Part shown: positions 18,270-27,086 of the stretch, in pieces
Position numbering within the stretch: position 1 is the first letter of the stretch
How the letters are laid out: each line of letters starts with the position of its first letter
NCBI GenBank assembly: GCA_003249035.1
Contig: QBMK01000004.1
Location: 62,001-126,000, forward strand
Length of the DNA: 64,000 nucleotides
Origin: Pseudanabaena sp.
Lineage (GTDB): Bacteria > Cyanobacteriota > Cyanobacteriia > Pseudanabaenales > Pseudanabaenaceae
Direction: 5' to 3'
Position numbers and translations under genes: made by a program
Notes under the pieces: model-generated
The model's input: only the letters and a program-made list of their open reading frames with translations
What the model was told of the DNA's origin: nothing
The model's database searches: none

Positions 18270-19055
18270 ATGACGGGTTTGTTAGATTTGAGCGGGAAAA
18301 CTGCTCTTGTGACAGGAATTGCCAACAATCGTTCGATCGCGTGGGGTATTGCCCAAAAGTTACATCAGGCTGGCGCTAAGCTTGGTATTACTTACTTACC
18401 TGATGATCGCGATCGTAACAAAGGCAAGGTTGCTGAGTTAACCGATTCCTTGACACCAGATTTCTTGTTGCCATGCAATGTTCAAGATGATGCACAAGTA
18501 GATTCACTGTTTGCTTCGGTTGCCGAGAAATGGGAAAAAATTGACGTTTTGGTGCATTGTCTAGCATTTGCTAATAAAGAAGATTTATCAGGCAACTTTA
18601 CAGATATTTCTCGCTCAGGCTTTCAACTCGCCCTTGATGTGAGTGCTTACTCACTGATCCATTTATGCCGTGCTGCTAGACCTCTATTAAAAGATGGTGG
18701 TAGCGTGATCACCCTTACCTATATCGGCGGCGCAAAAGTGGTACCTAACTATAATGTCATGGGGATTGCTAAGGCTGCCTTGGAAATGAATGTGCGTTAC
18801 CTAGCTTCAGATATGGGGCCAGATAATATTCGCATTAATGCAATTTCCGCAGGCCCAATTCGCACTCTTGCCTCAGCAGCGATCGGTGACTTCCATAAAA
18901 TGTTGCACCACTACGAAGAAACCGCTCCTTTGCGTCGCTTGGTTACTCCAGATGATGTTGGCAATGTCGCAACTTTCTTGGGCAGCGATCTGTCAAGTGC
19001 AGTAACTGGACAAATTATTTATGTGGATGCTGGTTATGAAGTGATGGGTGCTTAA
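18270..19055 (+). CDS. fabI: Enoyl-[acyl-carrier-protein] reductase (NADH)
   Basis: A 261-residue short-chain dehydrogenase of the FabI type that reduces trans-2-enoyl-ACP in the last step of each fatty-acid elongation cycle. The N-terminal nucleotide site GIANNRSIAWGIAQ, the segment HCLAFANKEDL and the catalytic Tyr-x6-Lys arrangement (YNVMGIAKAAL) are intact, followed by NAISAGPIRTLAS in the substrate loop. Length is usual. The gene is preceded by AT-rich spacer with a short AATTACGAATTACG repeat. Confidence 0.95.
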   Translation: MTGLLDLSGKTALVTGIANNRSIAWGIAQKLHQAGAKLGITYLPDDRDRNKGKVAELTDSLTPDFLLPCNVQDDAQVDSLFASVAEKWEKIDVLVHCLAFANKEDLSGNFTDISRSGFQLALDVSAYSLIHLCRAARPLLKDGGSVITLTYIGGAKVVPNYNVMGIAKAALEMNVRYLASDMGPDNIRINAISAGPIRTLASAAIGDFHKMLHHYEETAPLRRLVTPDDVGNVATFLGSDLSSAVTGQIIYVDAGYEVMGA

Positions 19056-19122
19056 TAAGCACGGTTAACTTTTGCGATCGCCAAAACTCTTGCTCACCAG
19101 ATCAGTTTTTTAAACAATTCCC

Positions 19123-19806
19123 ATGCAAACGGATATCTTCAAAGAGCTATTTCCACTTTTCGATGCTGCTAGCGTCGAGACTTTGGAATGGCTCCTCGCT
19201 GAAGCAGTAGAACGTGACTATCCATCTGGACGAGCCGTACTAATGGAGGATGCTTGGGGCAACGCCGTATACTTTATTATTTCTGGTTGGTTAAAAGTTA
19301 GATTTTTGCGAAATCAGGATGCTACAACCCTTGCAATACTTGGTAATGGCGACTTTTTTGGGGAAATGGCGATTCTGGATGAGTCACCAAGATCTACGGA
19401 TGTTGTTGCGTTTACCCCAGTGCGGGTGCTGAGTGTTCCTGCGCAAAAATTTATCCAGTTTTTGTTTAAAGATCCACAATTGCATCACCGCATGTTGCAG
19501 TTGATGGTACGAAGATTACGCAAAACCAATCAGCGTATTCAGTTACGTCAACAAGTACCTGCGGTGAGGATTGCCACTATTCTGACTAGTCTGGCTCAGA
19601 CCTATGGCAGCAAGACTGATATAGGCATTGATATTTTCAATATACCTGTTCAAGATATTGCTGATCTCACAGAGGTAAGTCCAGACGACACTACCAAGGT
19701 TTTAGAGAAACTTAAAGAAAAGGGTTGGATTACGATCGATCCTAAGCGTCAGGTGATGAGTATCGTCAACGAAAAACAAATGTTGCAGTTAGCGACATTT
19801 CGTTAG
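19123..19806 (+). CDS. Crp/Fnr-family transcriptional regulator
   Basis: A 227-residue regulator: cyclic-nucleotide-binding fold (about 15-125) with GNGDFFGEMAILDESPRSTDVVA, which keeps the Glu and Arg positions used to hold the phosphate of cAMP; then a dimer helix (RMLQLMVRRLRKTNQRIQ) and a C-terminal winged helix (IPVQDIADLTEVSPDDTTKVLEKLKEKGWI). It therefore may bind a cyclic nucleotide, as SyCRP1 does, but this is inference. Lies 67 bases after fabI and converges with the oxidoreductase gene across a palindrome. Confidence 0.9.
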   Translation: MQTDIFKELFPLFDAASVETLEWLLAEAVERDYPSGRAVLMEDAWGNAVYFIISGWLKVRFLRNQDATTLAILGNGDFFGEMAILDESPRSTDVVAFTPVRVLSVPAQKFIQFLFKDPQLHHRMLQLMVRRLRKTNQRIQLRQQVPAVRIATILTSLAQTYGSKTDIGIDIFNIPVQDIADLTEVSPDDTTKVLEKLKEKGWITIDPKRQVMSIVNEKQMLQLATFR

Positions 19807-19812
19807 TTTTCC

Positions 19813-19865
19813 AAATCCAAAGCATTAAATGCGGCGCTTCGCGCCGCCTTTAATGCTTTGGATTT
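19813..19865. repeat. Palindromic element between convergent genes (GCGGCGC-TTC-GCGCCGC tip)
   Basis: A 25-bp stem with one mismatch: foot AAATCCAAAGCATTAAA and tip GCGGCGC over a TTC loop. It spans the space between the stop codons of the Crp-like and oxidoreductase genes and overlaps the latter's stop, so it can end both transcripts. Confidence 0.9.
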
Positions 19866-20869
19866 TAAATTGCCAGAACAATTTTTCCTGTCATTGATCC
19901 AGTTTCTAATAATTCATGGGCTTTAGCCGCATCTGCAAGCTGAAATACTTCGCTGACATGGATTTTGAGCTTACCTGAGTCAAATAAATCTGCACATTCA
20001 CTAAGAATTTGAGCCTGTTGAATTTGCATCTCAGCTTGCCCAAGCAACATCGGTGTGAGCATAAGTTCAAAACTAAATCTCAAGTTGCGGGTACGGGCGA
20101 CTTTCCAACTTATATCGGTGGGTGGTTCAAGAATAGTGACAATATCACCATAGATTTTAACGGCGGGAAAAGTCTGCTCAATCAGTTTACCGCCGACAGT
20201 ATCAAAGGCGAGATCTACCCCTTCTCCTTTTGTCCATGAGATCGCTGCATCCACAAAATTAGTTTGCTTATAGGCGATCGCTAAATCTGCACCCAAATCC
20301 CGTACGAATCGACCTTTAGCTTCCGAGCCAACGGTCGTGCAAACCTTTGCGTTCCTGAGTTTGGCTAACTGAATTGCCACATGACCGACACCGCCAGCTC
20401 CAGCATGAATTAAGACATTGCGACTGGGTGATCCTGATTTTAAATTGCCGCGATCGTATAGGGCTTCCCACGCAGTAATCAATACAAGGGGAGCGGCGGC
20501 GGCTTCTTCAAAACTGAGGGATTTAGGTTTAGGGGCGGCAAATTTTTCGTCTATCGTGGTTAGTTCGGCATAGTTACCTTGATGAAAACCTAGCCCACCA
20601 TTACAAAAATAAACCTGATCGCCTACTTTAAACTTAGTGACTTCTGACCCGATCGCTTCTACGATTCCTGCACCATCACAGCCGAGAATCGTCGGCAAGC
20701 GATCGGGCTGAAATGTGCCACGACTCCGTAGTTTCGTGTCAATGGGATTTATGCCTGCGGCCTTGAGGCGTACCAAAATCTCAGTCGGAGATTGAATAGT
20801 TGGTTCTTGAATATCCCCTAGTTGCAGCACATTGGGATCGCCTGCTGCGGTCATCAAAATTGCTTTCAT
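19865..20869 (-). CDS. Zinc-independent quinone oxidoreductase-like alcohol dehydrogenase
   Basis: A 334-residue medium-chain dehydrogenase/reductase. The GroES-like start (LKAAGINPIDTKLRSRG, LGCDGAGIVEAIG, GDQVYF) and the Rossmann motif HAGAGGVGHVAIQLAK are clear. The position where zinc-dependent members have the catalytic Cys carries N (GINPID), and the four-Cys lobe is absent, so it is a zinc-free quinone-oxidoreductase type, probably NADPH dependent. The natural substrate is unknown; reduction of reactive alkenals or quinones is usual in the group. Confidence 0.88.
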   Translation of the reverse strand: MKAILMTAAGDPNVLQLGDIQEPTIQSPTEILVRLKAAGINPIDTKLRSRGTFQPDRLPTILGCDGAGIVEAIGSEVTKFKVGDQVYFCNGGLGFHQGNYAELTTIDEKFAAPKPKSLSFEEAAAAPLVLITAWEALYDRGNLKSGSPSRNVLIHAGAGGVGHVAIQLAKLRNAKVCTTVGSEAKGRFVRDLGADLAIAYKQTNFVDAAISWTKGEGVDLAFDTVGGKLIEQTFPAVKIYGDIVTILEPPTDISWKVARTRNLRFSFELMLTPMLLGQAEMQIQQAQILSECADLFDSGKLKIHVSEVFQLADAAKAHELLETGSMTGKIVLAI

Positions 20870-20891
20870 GGATTTATTCCTATGATAATCA

Positions 20892-20938
20892 ATTTAAAGA
20901 TTAGAGGTGGCGCGAAGCGCCACCTCTAATCTTTAAAT
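20892..20938. repeat. Palindromic element (GGCGC-GAA-GCGCC tip)
   Basis: A 22-bp perfect stem, foot ATTTAAAGATTAG and tip GGTGGCGC, over a GAA loop. It lies between two genes on the minus strand, downstream of the 20943-21548 gene and upstream of the oxidoreductase. Confidence 0.9.
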
Positions 20939-20942
20939 GAGT

Positions 20943-21548
20943 TTATTGCGGAGTCGAAGTTGGTTGTGGTGATACAGTTGGTTTGATATTGATACTAGGA
21001 CTAGGTTGCTGTCTGATCGGGTTATTGTCAACAGATCGAGGAGCGTTTTGTACCGCACGGGTTTGCCAATCGCCAAAAAAACGATTCATTGCTGTAAACC
21101 CAAAGACGGCTGCACCGCTCATGATCGCTAATAAGACAATAATTGTTGTCCAAGTCTCCACGATCTCTGCGATGCCATAGCGAGTGCGATAAGGATCGAT
21201 TTTGCAATGACTATCGCGATCGCGGGCAGAAATTGGGCGACGAAACCGTAGTCGATGATCATCAAGCTTTTCTAATAAAATCCAGCCAGCTTGTGACTCC
21301 TCTGCGCAGACCTTGTTCAATACCTTGCGACCTCGAAAACCACCGCTACCAGTACGCAAGATCTTAAATTCCCAGCCCTTAGGCTGATCGCTAGATGTGT
21401 TGGACTCGTAGCGAGTAAGATTTTCTTCTTCCACTTCTTCCCGCCGCCTATTGCCTTGTTTTGCTCGAAATATTCTGTCGATAATCACGGACTGAATCCC
21501 AACATCGAGGATGATAGTACTGATAATGATTGCATTGACGGTCAGCAT
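20943..21548 (-). CDS. Conserved cyanobacterial two-helix membrane protein, function unknown
   Basis: A 201-residue protein. The first 24 residues are hydrophobic; a basic, charged region holds the conserved block GWEFKILRTGSGGFRGRKVLNKVC...SQAGWILLEKLDDHRLRFRRP...IDPYRTRYG, known from many cyanobacterial proteins without a function; a second membrane helix (about 134-156, TTIIVLLAIMSGAAVFGF) precedes a Pro/Ser/Thr-rich tail. The central block probably faces the cytoplasm. A hairpin begins 4 bases beyond its 3' end. Confidence 0.72.
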   Translation of the reverse strand: MLTVNAIIISTIILDVGIQSVIIDRIFRAKQGNRRREEVEEENLTRYESNTSSDQPKGWEFKILRTGSGGFRGRKVLNKVCAEESQAGWILLEKLDDHRLRFRRPISARDRDSHCKIDPYRTRYGIAEIVETWTTIIVLLAIMSGAAVFGFTAMNRFFGDWQTRAVQNAPRSVDNNPIRQQPSPSINIKPTVSPQPTSTPQ

Positions 21549-21888
21549 ATGCGCGGGACTAATCCTAATAGCAGCATAACAGCTTGATAATCAGCAAAAG
21601 TATACATGCTGATGCAGATTATTGCACTCAAGATTTTGCCTGAAATATTGTCTGTGTATTGATTTATCTCAAAGATAAAATTTTTTTAGCAAAACTAATT
21701 TTGTAGTTTGTAGTTTAATCGCCTAGGTATTGCTTTCACCATGATACTTACAGCGATTTACAACGTAGAAAAAATCTAAACCCAACGCTTTTTGGGCGGG
21801 TAAAAATCAGGTTTTTTGGTGATCGCTTAGCGATCGCGATATTATGATGATTAGTAAAAATCAAGCCGTAAGCTTTTGATACAAACTT
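21549..21888. other. Divergent intergenic region
   Basis: AT-rich spacer between the two-helix membrane protein gene and ssb; both promoters must be here. A small GATCGC-TTA-GCGATC hairpin (about 21822-21836) sits about 50 bases before the ssb start. No gene or RNA is recognised. Confidence 0.6.
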
Positions 21889-22356
21889 ATGAACTCTATT
21901 GTCCTAATGGCAGAAGTGCTGACAGATCCTGAGCTACGCCGTACTCCTGATAATCAAAGCTCGATCGCATCATTTCTCGTTCAGTTTGCAGGCGGACGTG
22001 CCGAAGATGCGCCTTATCGGATCAAGGTTGTGGGCTGGAATAGTTTGGCAGATGAGATGGTTGAGAAATATCATAAAGGTGATCAAGTTGTTGTTGAAGG
22101 TCGGTTACGTCTGGATACAGTCGATCGTGGTACTTATAAAGAAAAACGCACAGAACTTATTGCTCAAAGGGTGCATAGCTTTGGAAGTGGTAGTACTGCT
22201 AGCAATGCATCATCTCCACCAGCACGTACTGAGAGACTAGTCAATACATCTACATCTGGTACGACAGCTCCAAGTAACGTTGTACCTATGTCAACGTATG
22301 TGCCTGCGACAGCTCCTGCAGCCGATGTACTCGATTATGACGATATTCCGTTTTAA
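21889..22356 (+). CDS. ssb: Single-stranded DNA-binding protein
   Basis: A 155-residue SSB: OB fold in the first 105 residues (MNSIVLMAEVLTDPELRRTPDNQ, FLVQFAG, YRIKVVGWNSLADEM, GDQVVVEGRLRLDTV), then a flexible Ser/Thr/Ala-rich linker and the acidic tip DYDDIPF that recruits replication and repair partners. It protects single-stranded DNA in replication and recombination. The N-terminal sequence differs from classic E. coli SSB (no W or aromatic NRV start), resembling the Ycf41-type SSBs of cyanobacteria. Confidence 0.92.
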   Translation: MNSIVLMAEVLTDPELRRTPDNQSSIASFLVQFAGGRAEDAPYRIKVVGWNSLADEMVEKYHKGDQVVVEGRLRLDTVDRGTYKEKRTELIAQRVHSFGSGSTASNASSPPARTERLVNTSTSGTTAPSNVVPMSTYVPATAPAADVLDYDDIPF

Positions 22357-22411
22357 ATATACTGCAAAAAATAATAGAGAGAGTGCGCAAAGCATTCTCT
22401 CTATAAAATAA

Positions 22412-22483
22412 AGCCGATGATGAGATTTGAACTCACGGCCTGCTGATTACGAATCAGCTGCACTACCACTGTGCTACATCGGC
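22412..22483 (-). tRNA. tRNA-Thr (anticodon CGU)
   Basis: On the minus strand the 7-bp acceptor stem GCCGATG/CATCGGC, D arm GCACAGTGGTAGTGC, anticodon arm GCTGA-TTCGTAA-TCAGC and T arm with GTTCAAATC form a complete cloverleaf. The anticodon is CGT (CGU in RNA), reading ACG threonine codons. CCA is not encoded. A three-armed palindrome lies 80 bases upstream. Confidence 0.95.
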
Positions 22484-22565
22484 AAGCTAGCAAGTTAAAC
22501 ATATGCTTTTTGCGAGAGTTATTATAGCATCATCGCACACTTCTCAGAATCCCCAAAACTGATAC

Positions 22566-22696
22566 CAGCAATTCTCATTATGAAACTGATTTTGTGGTTT
22601 CCAGCGCCAAAGCCACTGGAAACCACAAAATCAGTTTTCTGAAAGTCCGCCTATGGCGGACTTTCAGAAAACTGATTTTTATAATGAGAATTGCTG
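22566..22696. repeat. Compound palindrome able to form a three-way junction
   Basis: Outer arms CAGCAATTCTCATTAT (22566-22581) and ATAATGAGAATTGCTG (22681-22696) enclose two hairpins: 22583-22604 with 22616-22637 (22 bp), and 22633-22651 with 22655-22673 (19 bp). The second stem can extend outward to 22627 and 22679 (25 bp), in competition with the first, because AAACTGATTTT or its complement occurs three times. All arms are perfect. It looks like one element inserted in or copied from another. Confidence 0.9.
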
Positions 22697-22938
22697 AATT
22701 GATACTCCATTGAAAACCTTCATAATTGAATTTCTGTTAACGGATTTGTTATGTAGAGTTTTGGCTAAAATTGAAAGATCGCAATGCATAGATTGCCTCT
22801 CTAGTAGAAATTGTTATTGCGATCACCTTGACTAATATTTTTTTCTGATTCTGCTCCAACCGATTCTATCTATGGCGCGATTGCATCAATATAATTGCCA
22901 GTTCCCAATAAAATGGAAGTGTCCCAAAGCGCTGTTTC

Positions 22939-23325
22939 TTAATGTTTCTGCAAGCGTTTTAGTTCATCCTGCAAAGATTGAACTTTGCTTTTGAGAGAAT
23001 CCACATCGCTAGCAGTTTGATTAGCTTGATTAGAATCATCATCTCCTTCGTCATCGATTGAGATCGTGCGAGGTGTATCTTTACCGCTAGGATTTGCTGA
23101 ATTTTGTGATTCACCGATTGGCTTTTGCGCGTTACGAACAAGATCGTCAACAAATTTTCTTGCTTCGTCAGTTGTCATTTCTCCGCGTTCGACTAGTTCA
23201 TCGGCTAACTTGCTAGCCTGAGTGCGGAGTTCGCCAATGGTTTCGCCTGCTTTTTCACTTGCGACAGTCGCCAAGCCTAGACCTAGATAAAATGCTTTTT
23301 GGACGATGCCACCAAATGGATTCAT
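22939..23325 (-). CDS. Phasin-family-like small protein
   Basis: From the ATG at 23325 (GGAG 8 bases upstream) the protein has 128 residues. It begins MNPFGGIVQKAFYLGLGLATVASEKAG, then LRTQASKLADELVERGEMTTDEARKFVDDLV, the amphipathic helix pattern of cyanobacterial phasin-like proteins; a Gln/Asn/Asp-rich linker and a short C-terminal coiled coil (SLKSKVQSLQDELKRL) follow. Phasins coat polyhydroxybutyrate granules, but no PHB genes are near, so a granule role is uncertain. The upstream ATGs at 23385 and 23331 are less likely starts. Confidence 0.7.
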   Translation of the reverse strand: MNPFGGIVQKAFYLGLGLATVASEKAGETIGELRTQASKLADELVERGEMTTDEARKFVDDLVRNAQKPIGESQNSANPSGKDTPRTISIDDEGDDDSNQANQTASDVDSLKSKVQSLQDELKRLQKH

Positions 23326-23350
23326 TACCATTACTCCATAAAATTTTATA

Positions 23351-23392
23351 ATAGTCATTGTAGATAGTGCAAACGCTATCCACAATGACTAT
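23351..23392. repeat. Inverted repeat in the divergent promoter of the phasin-like and menE genes
   Basis: ATAGTCATTGTAGATAG and CTATCCACAATGACTAT pair at 16 of 17 positions around an 8-base spacer. It lies between two divergent start codons, 14 bases from the menE ATG, where a terminator would make no sense for either gene. It could be an operator pair or a leader structure. Confidence 0.8.
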
Positions 23393-23406
23393 CATATCTC
23401 GATATT

Positions 23407-24924
23407 ATGAAATTTCCCAACTGGCTATCCCAACGATCTATTCAGAAAAAAGATGCGATCGCACTTATCTTTAGATCGCCTGTTAATCAAGAAGTAGAAC
23501 GCTGGACATACGCGGAGTTGGAAGCTGAAGTTAATCATTGGGTAGAACGTTTGCAAACATTGGGGATAAAATCTGGCGATCGCGTTGGCTTGTTACATAC
23601 TAATCATCCAAGGTATATCATGCTCGTTCATGCCTTGGTAGCATGTGAAGCGATCACCGTTTTTCTAAATATTCGCCTCACTGATGCGGAATTGCGTTGG
23701 CAGATAGAAGATAGTCTTACTAAATATTTACTTTGTGATGAAGCTACGCAGCTAACAGCTCATAGTTTGGATAATCAAGTTGATAGTTTAATAGTTGTAA
23801 ATCTCTCTAACCACTTAGCTTCTGCTAGTACTGTCAAATCGATTAGGAGCGATGGGTTACTGGGTAATAGTATACAAGGAATTTTTTATACGTCTGGTAC
23901 AACTGGCACACCTAAGGCAGTTCCATTAACCTATAACAATCATTTTTATAGCGCGATCGCATCTGCTTTAAATCTAGGCATTGAGCCCAATGATAACTGG
24001 CTGCTCTGTATGCCATTGTTTCATGTGGGTGGATTAGCGATCGCGTGGCGGAGTGTGATTAATGGAACGAAAATTACACTTTTACCAAAGTTCAATGAGC
24101 AGGAAGTTCTAGAAGCGATCGCTATTGAGGAAGTGACAATCATTTCCCTTGTGCCAACTATGTTGAGACGTTTGCTGGCGCATCCCCAATGGCAAAATCT
24201 TCGGAACCTACGTGCGATTTTATTGGGTGGCGCACCAGCGATTCCAGAACTAATTGAACAATGCCTGCAATTGCATTTGCCTTTAATGCCTACCTATGGC
24301 ATGACCGAAACTGCTTCACAAATAACCACGCTTTCTTCCCATGAAGTAGCTATGAAAAGAGGCTCATCGGGCTTACCACTTTTTGGCAATCAGCTGCGTA
24401 TTGTCGATGATCATGAGCAAGATCTTGCTGTTGGTGAGACTGGACAAATTCTTGTTCAAGGGGCAAGCGTGATGAATGGTTATCTCAATCAATCCGAAAG
24501 TACTCCTATTCAAGGAGGTTGGCTGAATACAGGAGATCTTGGCTATGTTGATAGGGATGGATACCTCTATGTTGTTAGTCGTCGTTCTGATTTGATTATT
24601 AGTGGCGGAGAAAATATTTATCCTTCGGAAATTGAAGCAGTTTTATTAAAACATTCTGCGATCGCGGAAGTTTGTGTAGTGGGTATAAGCGATCGGGAAT
24701 GGGGTGAAATAGTTGTGGCAATAATTGTGACTGATCTTCAATTATCACTAGAAGAAATTAGAGATTTTTGCGAGCAAAGATCTCTAGCACGATATAAATT
24801 ACCTAAGTCGATCTATATTTGGAAATCTCTCCCCAAAACAGTTTCTGGTAAATTATTGCGCAAACAAATTCGCGATCATATAGAGAAATTACAGGGATTT
24901 TGTTCTGATACTATTCGACTGTAA
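23407..24924 (+). CDS. menE: 2-succinylbenzoate-CoA ligase
   Basis: A 505-residue AMP-forming acyl-CoA ligase. The P-loop YTSGTTGTPKAVPLT (about 159-173), the A5 motif PTYGMTETASQ, STGD-type LNTGDLGYVDRDGYLYVVSRRSDLIISGGENIYPSEIE and the C-terminal KTVSGKLLRKQ with catalytic Lys are all present. In cyanobacteria MenE activates o-succinylbenzoate in phylloquinone (vitamin K1) synthesis for photosystem I. Substrate assignment comes from overall likeness and pathway; menC is also in the window at 40799-41818. An inverted repeat lies just upstream. Confidence 0.88.
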   Translation: MKFPNWLSQRSIQKKDAIALIFRSPVNQEVERWTYAELEAEVNHWVERLQTLGIKSGDRVGLLHTNHPRYIMLVHALVACEAITVFLNIRLTDAELRWQIEDSLTKYLLCDEATQLTAHSLDNQVDSLIVVNLSNHLASASTVKSIRSDGLLGNSIQGIFYTSGTTGTPKAVPLTYNNHFYSAIASALNLGIEPNDNWLLCMPLFHVGGLAIAWRSVINGTKITLLPKFNEQEVLEAIAIEEVTIISLVPTMLRRLLAHPQWQNLRNLRAILLGGAPAIPELIEQCLQLHLPLMPTYGMTETASQITTLSSHEVAMKRGSSGLPLFGNQLRIVDDHEQDLAVGETGQILVQGASVMNGYLNQSESTPIQGGWLNTGDLGYVDRDGYLYVVSRRSDLIISGGENIYPSEIEAVLLKHSAIAEVCVVGISDREWGEIVVAIIVTDLQLSLEEIRDFCEQRSLARYKLPKSIYIWKSLPKTVSGKLLRKQIRDHIEKLQGFCSDTIRL

Positions 24925-24992
24925 GGGATTGATGGTTGCTTTATAGCTTGTCTAAATTTGGGCGTAAAGTAGCAATTTTTTACTCTAATAGC

Positions 24993-25538
24993 TTAATTTA
25001 GGCTATTTCTCCATTTGGCTAATTGAGCTTTAGTCGCGCTATCTATTCGATTACCCAATAGATTATTAGTATTCGCTTTTTGATTCTTTTGGCGACTTTG
25101 AACCGATCTCAATGTCGCTTCTACTTCTTGTTCTAATGCTGGTGCTGATAGCCACTCCGCTCCAAATCCAACTGCGGTTAGCTGCTGAGCGCGATCGGAG
25201 GTCACTACAATAATGCGTTTTAAATGCCGTAATGGATCGCGGCGGTACTTGCCACATTGACGCTCAATGTATGTATCCGCCGTTTCGTTGTGATCGGTAA
25301 AATACAGCCTTAGATTTTTGGTTATTTTTTCAGCTTTAGCTGGGGTTGCCTGCACATAGGCATCGAATACTAAAGTCGTCTTATAGCCGTGATAAGCACT
25401 AAAGTTCACCATTGTTTCGGTTAAATGCGATCGCGCAATGTCAAACCCTTGCAGATCTCGAATCTCCTGCAAGTGCTTCCAAAAACCAATTACGTTATAG
25501 CCGTCCACCAACATAACTGGTGGATGTTCCGAAGACAT
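24993..25538 (-). CDS. NYN-domain ribonuclease-like protein (YacP/Rae1 family)
   Basis: A 181-residue PIN-like nuclease. MLVDGYNVIGFW opens the fold with the first acidic residue; LVFDAYVQATPAKAEKI, ETADTYIERQCG and IVVTSDRAQQLTAVGFGAEWLSA supply the later acidic and Ser/Asp residues. Relatives (Rae1 in Bacillus) cut mRNA within ribosomes. The tail (145-181) is Asn/Lys rich. It converges with menE with 68 bases between. Confidence 0.82.
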   Translation of the reverse strand: MSSEHPPVMLVDGYNVIGFWKHLQEIRDLQGFDIARSHLTETMVNFSAYHGYKTTLVFDAYVQATPAKAEKITKNLRLYFTDHNETADTYIERQCGKYRRDPLRHLKRIIVVTSDRAQQLTAVGFGAEWLSAPALEQEVEATLRSVQSRQKNQKANTNNLLGNRIDSATKAQLAKWRNSLN

Positions 25539-25661
25539 AATGGTAGACCGCTAGATAGAATTACTTACTTCAATTCTGACATTAGACTTTAACAAATGTT
25601 GCATTTCTTTTAGCAAAAATATTCAGAGTATGTTCAGCATATTTCTTTGTTACTCTGAACC

Positions 25662-25702
25662 CCAAAAGGAGATGCGGCGCTCCGCGTAGCATCTCCTTTT
25701 GG
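25662..25702. repeat. Palindromic element, CCCCAAAA foot
   Basis: CCAAAAGGAGATGC and GCATCTCCTTTTGG pair perfectly (14 bp); inside, GCGG and CCGC can pair again. A T-run follows. It sits upstream of recA and downstream, on the other strand, of nothing that needs a terminator; it belongs to the GCGGCGC family with a worn tip. Confidence 0.75.
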
Positions 25703-25854
25703 TTTTTTATGTTGCATTTTTTTAGTACAAATATCTAAACTCTAACAGCAGCAACATAATCATTTGAATTTCAGTGTAAATTTAATCCCTCAAATTAAGA
25801 GTCTTAGTGTCATAATGAGGCAGACTTATTAGACGAACTAAACCTCAAACGGTA

Positions 25855-26994
25855 ATGGCGAAAAATTCCTCTGCGACGGCAAATAGCCAAGTTGATAAGA
25901 CTGCTTCAAACGCTCAAGCTGCAAAGACAAGCATCAGCCCTGAGAAAAAGAAAGCCCTCGATGCAATCATGCAAAAAATCGAGAAGGATCATGGCAAAGG
26001 CGCAATCATGCGTCTTGGCGATGCGACAAATATGCGAGTCGAGACAGTCCCTAGCGGCGCATTACCCCTTGACCTTGCCCTTGGTGGTGGACTACCTAAA
26101 GGTCGCGTTATCGAAGTTTACGGGCCAGAAAGCTCAGGTAAAACCACTCTCGTCCTTCATGCGATCGCCGAAGTCCAAAAGCGTGGTGGTATCGCTGCCT
26201 TTGTTGACGCGGAACATGCCCTCGACCCAACCTATGCGGCGGCTGTAGGAGTTGATATAAACAACCTACTAATCTCTCAGCCAGACTCAGGCGAAATGGC
26301 ACTGGAAATAGTTGATAACCTCGTACGATCGATGGCAGTAAATATTATTGCGATCGACTCAGTTGCTGCTCTTGTGCCTCGCGCTGAGATCGAAGGTGAA
26401 ATGGGTGCATCTCATGTTGGTTTGCAGGCGCGTTTGATGAGTCAAGCCCTTCGTAAAATCACTGCCAATGTCGGTAGATCCAACTGCATCGTCATTTTCT
26501 TAAATCAGTTGCGTCAAAAAATCGGCGTATCCTATGGTAGCCCTGAAGTAACCACAGGCGGAACTGCCCTGAAGTTCTATGCTTCGGTTCGTCTAGATAT
26601 TCGCCGCATCCAAACCCTCAAAAAGGGCACTGAAGAATATGGCATCCGCGCTAAGGTAAAAGTTGCTAAGAATAAAGTTGCGCCACCTTTTCGAATCGCT
26701 GAATTTGACATTATTTTCGGAAAAGGGATTTCTACAGTTGGTTGCCTAGTCGATCTAGCCGAAGAGATGAGCATCATCGTCCGTAAAGGTGCTTGGTATA
26801 GCTATCAAGGTGACAACATTGGACAAGGTAGAGATAACACGATCAAATATATGGAGGACAAGCCAGAATTTGCTCAAGATATCGAACGCCAAGTGCGCGA
26901 CAAACTATCCGCAGGCGTTGAGGTCTCAGCGACAAAGATAGTCCCCGAAGAAATTGAACCTGAAGATGATGAAGTAATAATTGAAGATTTCTAA
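25855..26994 (+). CDS. recA: DNA recombinase RecA
   Basis: A 379-residue RecA, the strand-exchange ATPase of homologous recombination. Walker [10 protein letters not shown], the MAW-like Asp motif ([12 protein letters not shown]), loop L1 around [22 protein letters not shown] and loop L2 around [20 protein letters not shown] are intact. An N-terminal Ala/Ser/Lys-rich extension of about 28 residues and an acidic C-terminus ([15 protein letters not shown]) frame the core. A strong terminator follows the stop by 18 bases. No LexA box is obvious upstream. Confidence 0.97.
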   Translation: MAKNSSATANSQVDKTASNAQAAKTSISPEKKKALDAIMQKIEKDHGKGAIMRLGDATNMRVETVPSGALPLDLALGGGLPKGRVIEVYGPESSGKTTLVLHAIAEVQKRGGIAAFVDAEHALDPTYAAAVGVDINNLLISQPDSGEMALEIVDNLVRSMAVNIIAIDSVAALVPRAEIEGEMGASHVGLQARLMSQALRKITANVGRSNCIVIFLNQLRQKIGVSYGSPEVTTGGTALKFYASVRLDIRRIQTLKKGTEEYGIRAKVKVAKNKVAPPFRIAEFDIIFGKGISTVGCLVDLAEEMSIIVRKGAWYSYQGDNIGQGRDNTIKYMEDKPEFAQDIERQVRDKLSAGVEVSATKIVPEEIEPEDDEVIIEDF

Positions 26995-27011
26995 CGCATT
27001 GCCATCGCTAT

Positions 27012-27046
27012 AAAAAAGACGAGTCGCGGTGCGACTCGTCTTTTTT
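27012..27046. terminator. recA terminator
   Basis: AAAAAAGACGAGTCGC and GCGACTCGTCTTTTTT form a perfect 16-bp stem with a GGT loop and terminal T-run. Confidence 0.92.
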
Positions 27047-27049
27047 GTA

Positions 27050-27086
27050 AAATTAAAAAGTGACGCAAAGCGCCGCTTTTTAATTT
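27050..27086. repeat. Hairpin overlapping the stop of the division gene
   Basis: AAATTAAAAAG and CTTTTTAATTT pair, with an inner GCGC-AAA-type tip (ACGC AAA GCGC). The right arm runs into the stop codon of the minus-strand gene at 27085. Same architecture as the other GGCGC elements, with decay. Confidence 0.75.

Noticed and set aside
22412-22696. tRNA-Thr next to a large palindrome as a phage or island attachment site
   Set aside because: No integrase, no repeated tRNA 3' end and no foreign gene block follow; the recombinase-like domain at 29557 is fused to a regulator and lacks catalytic residues.
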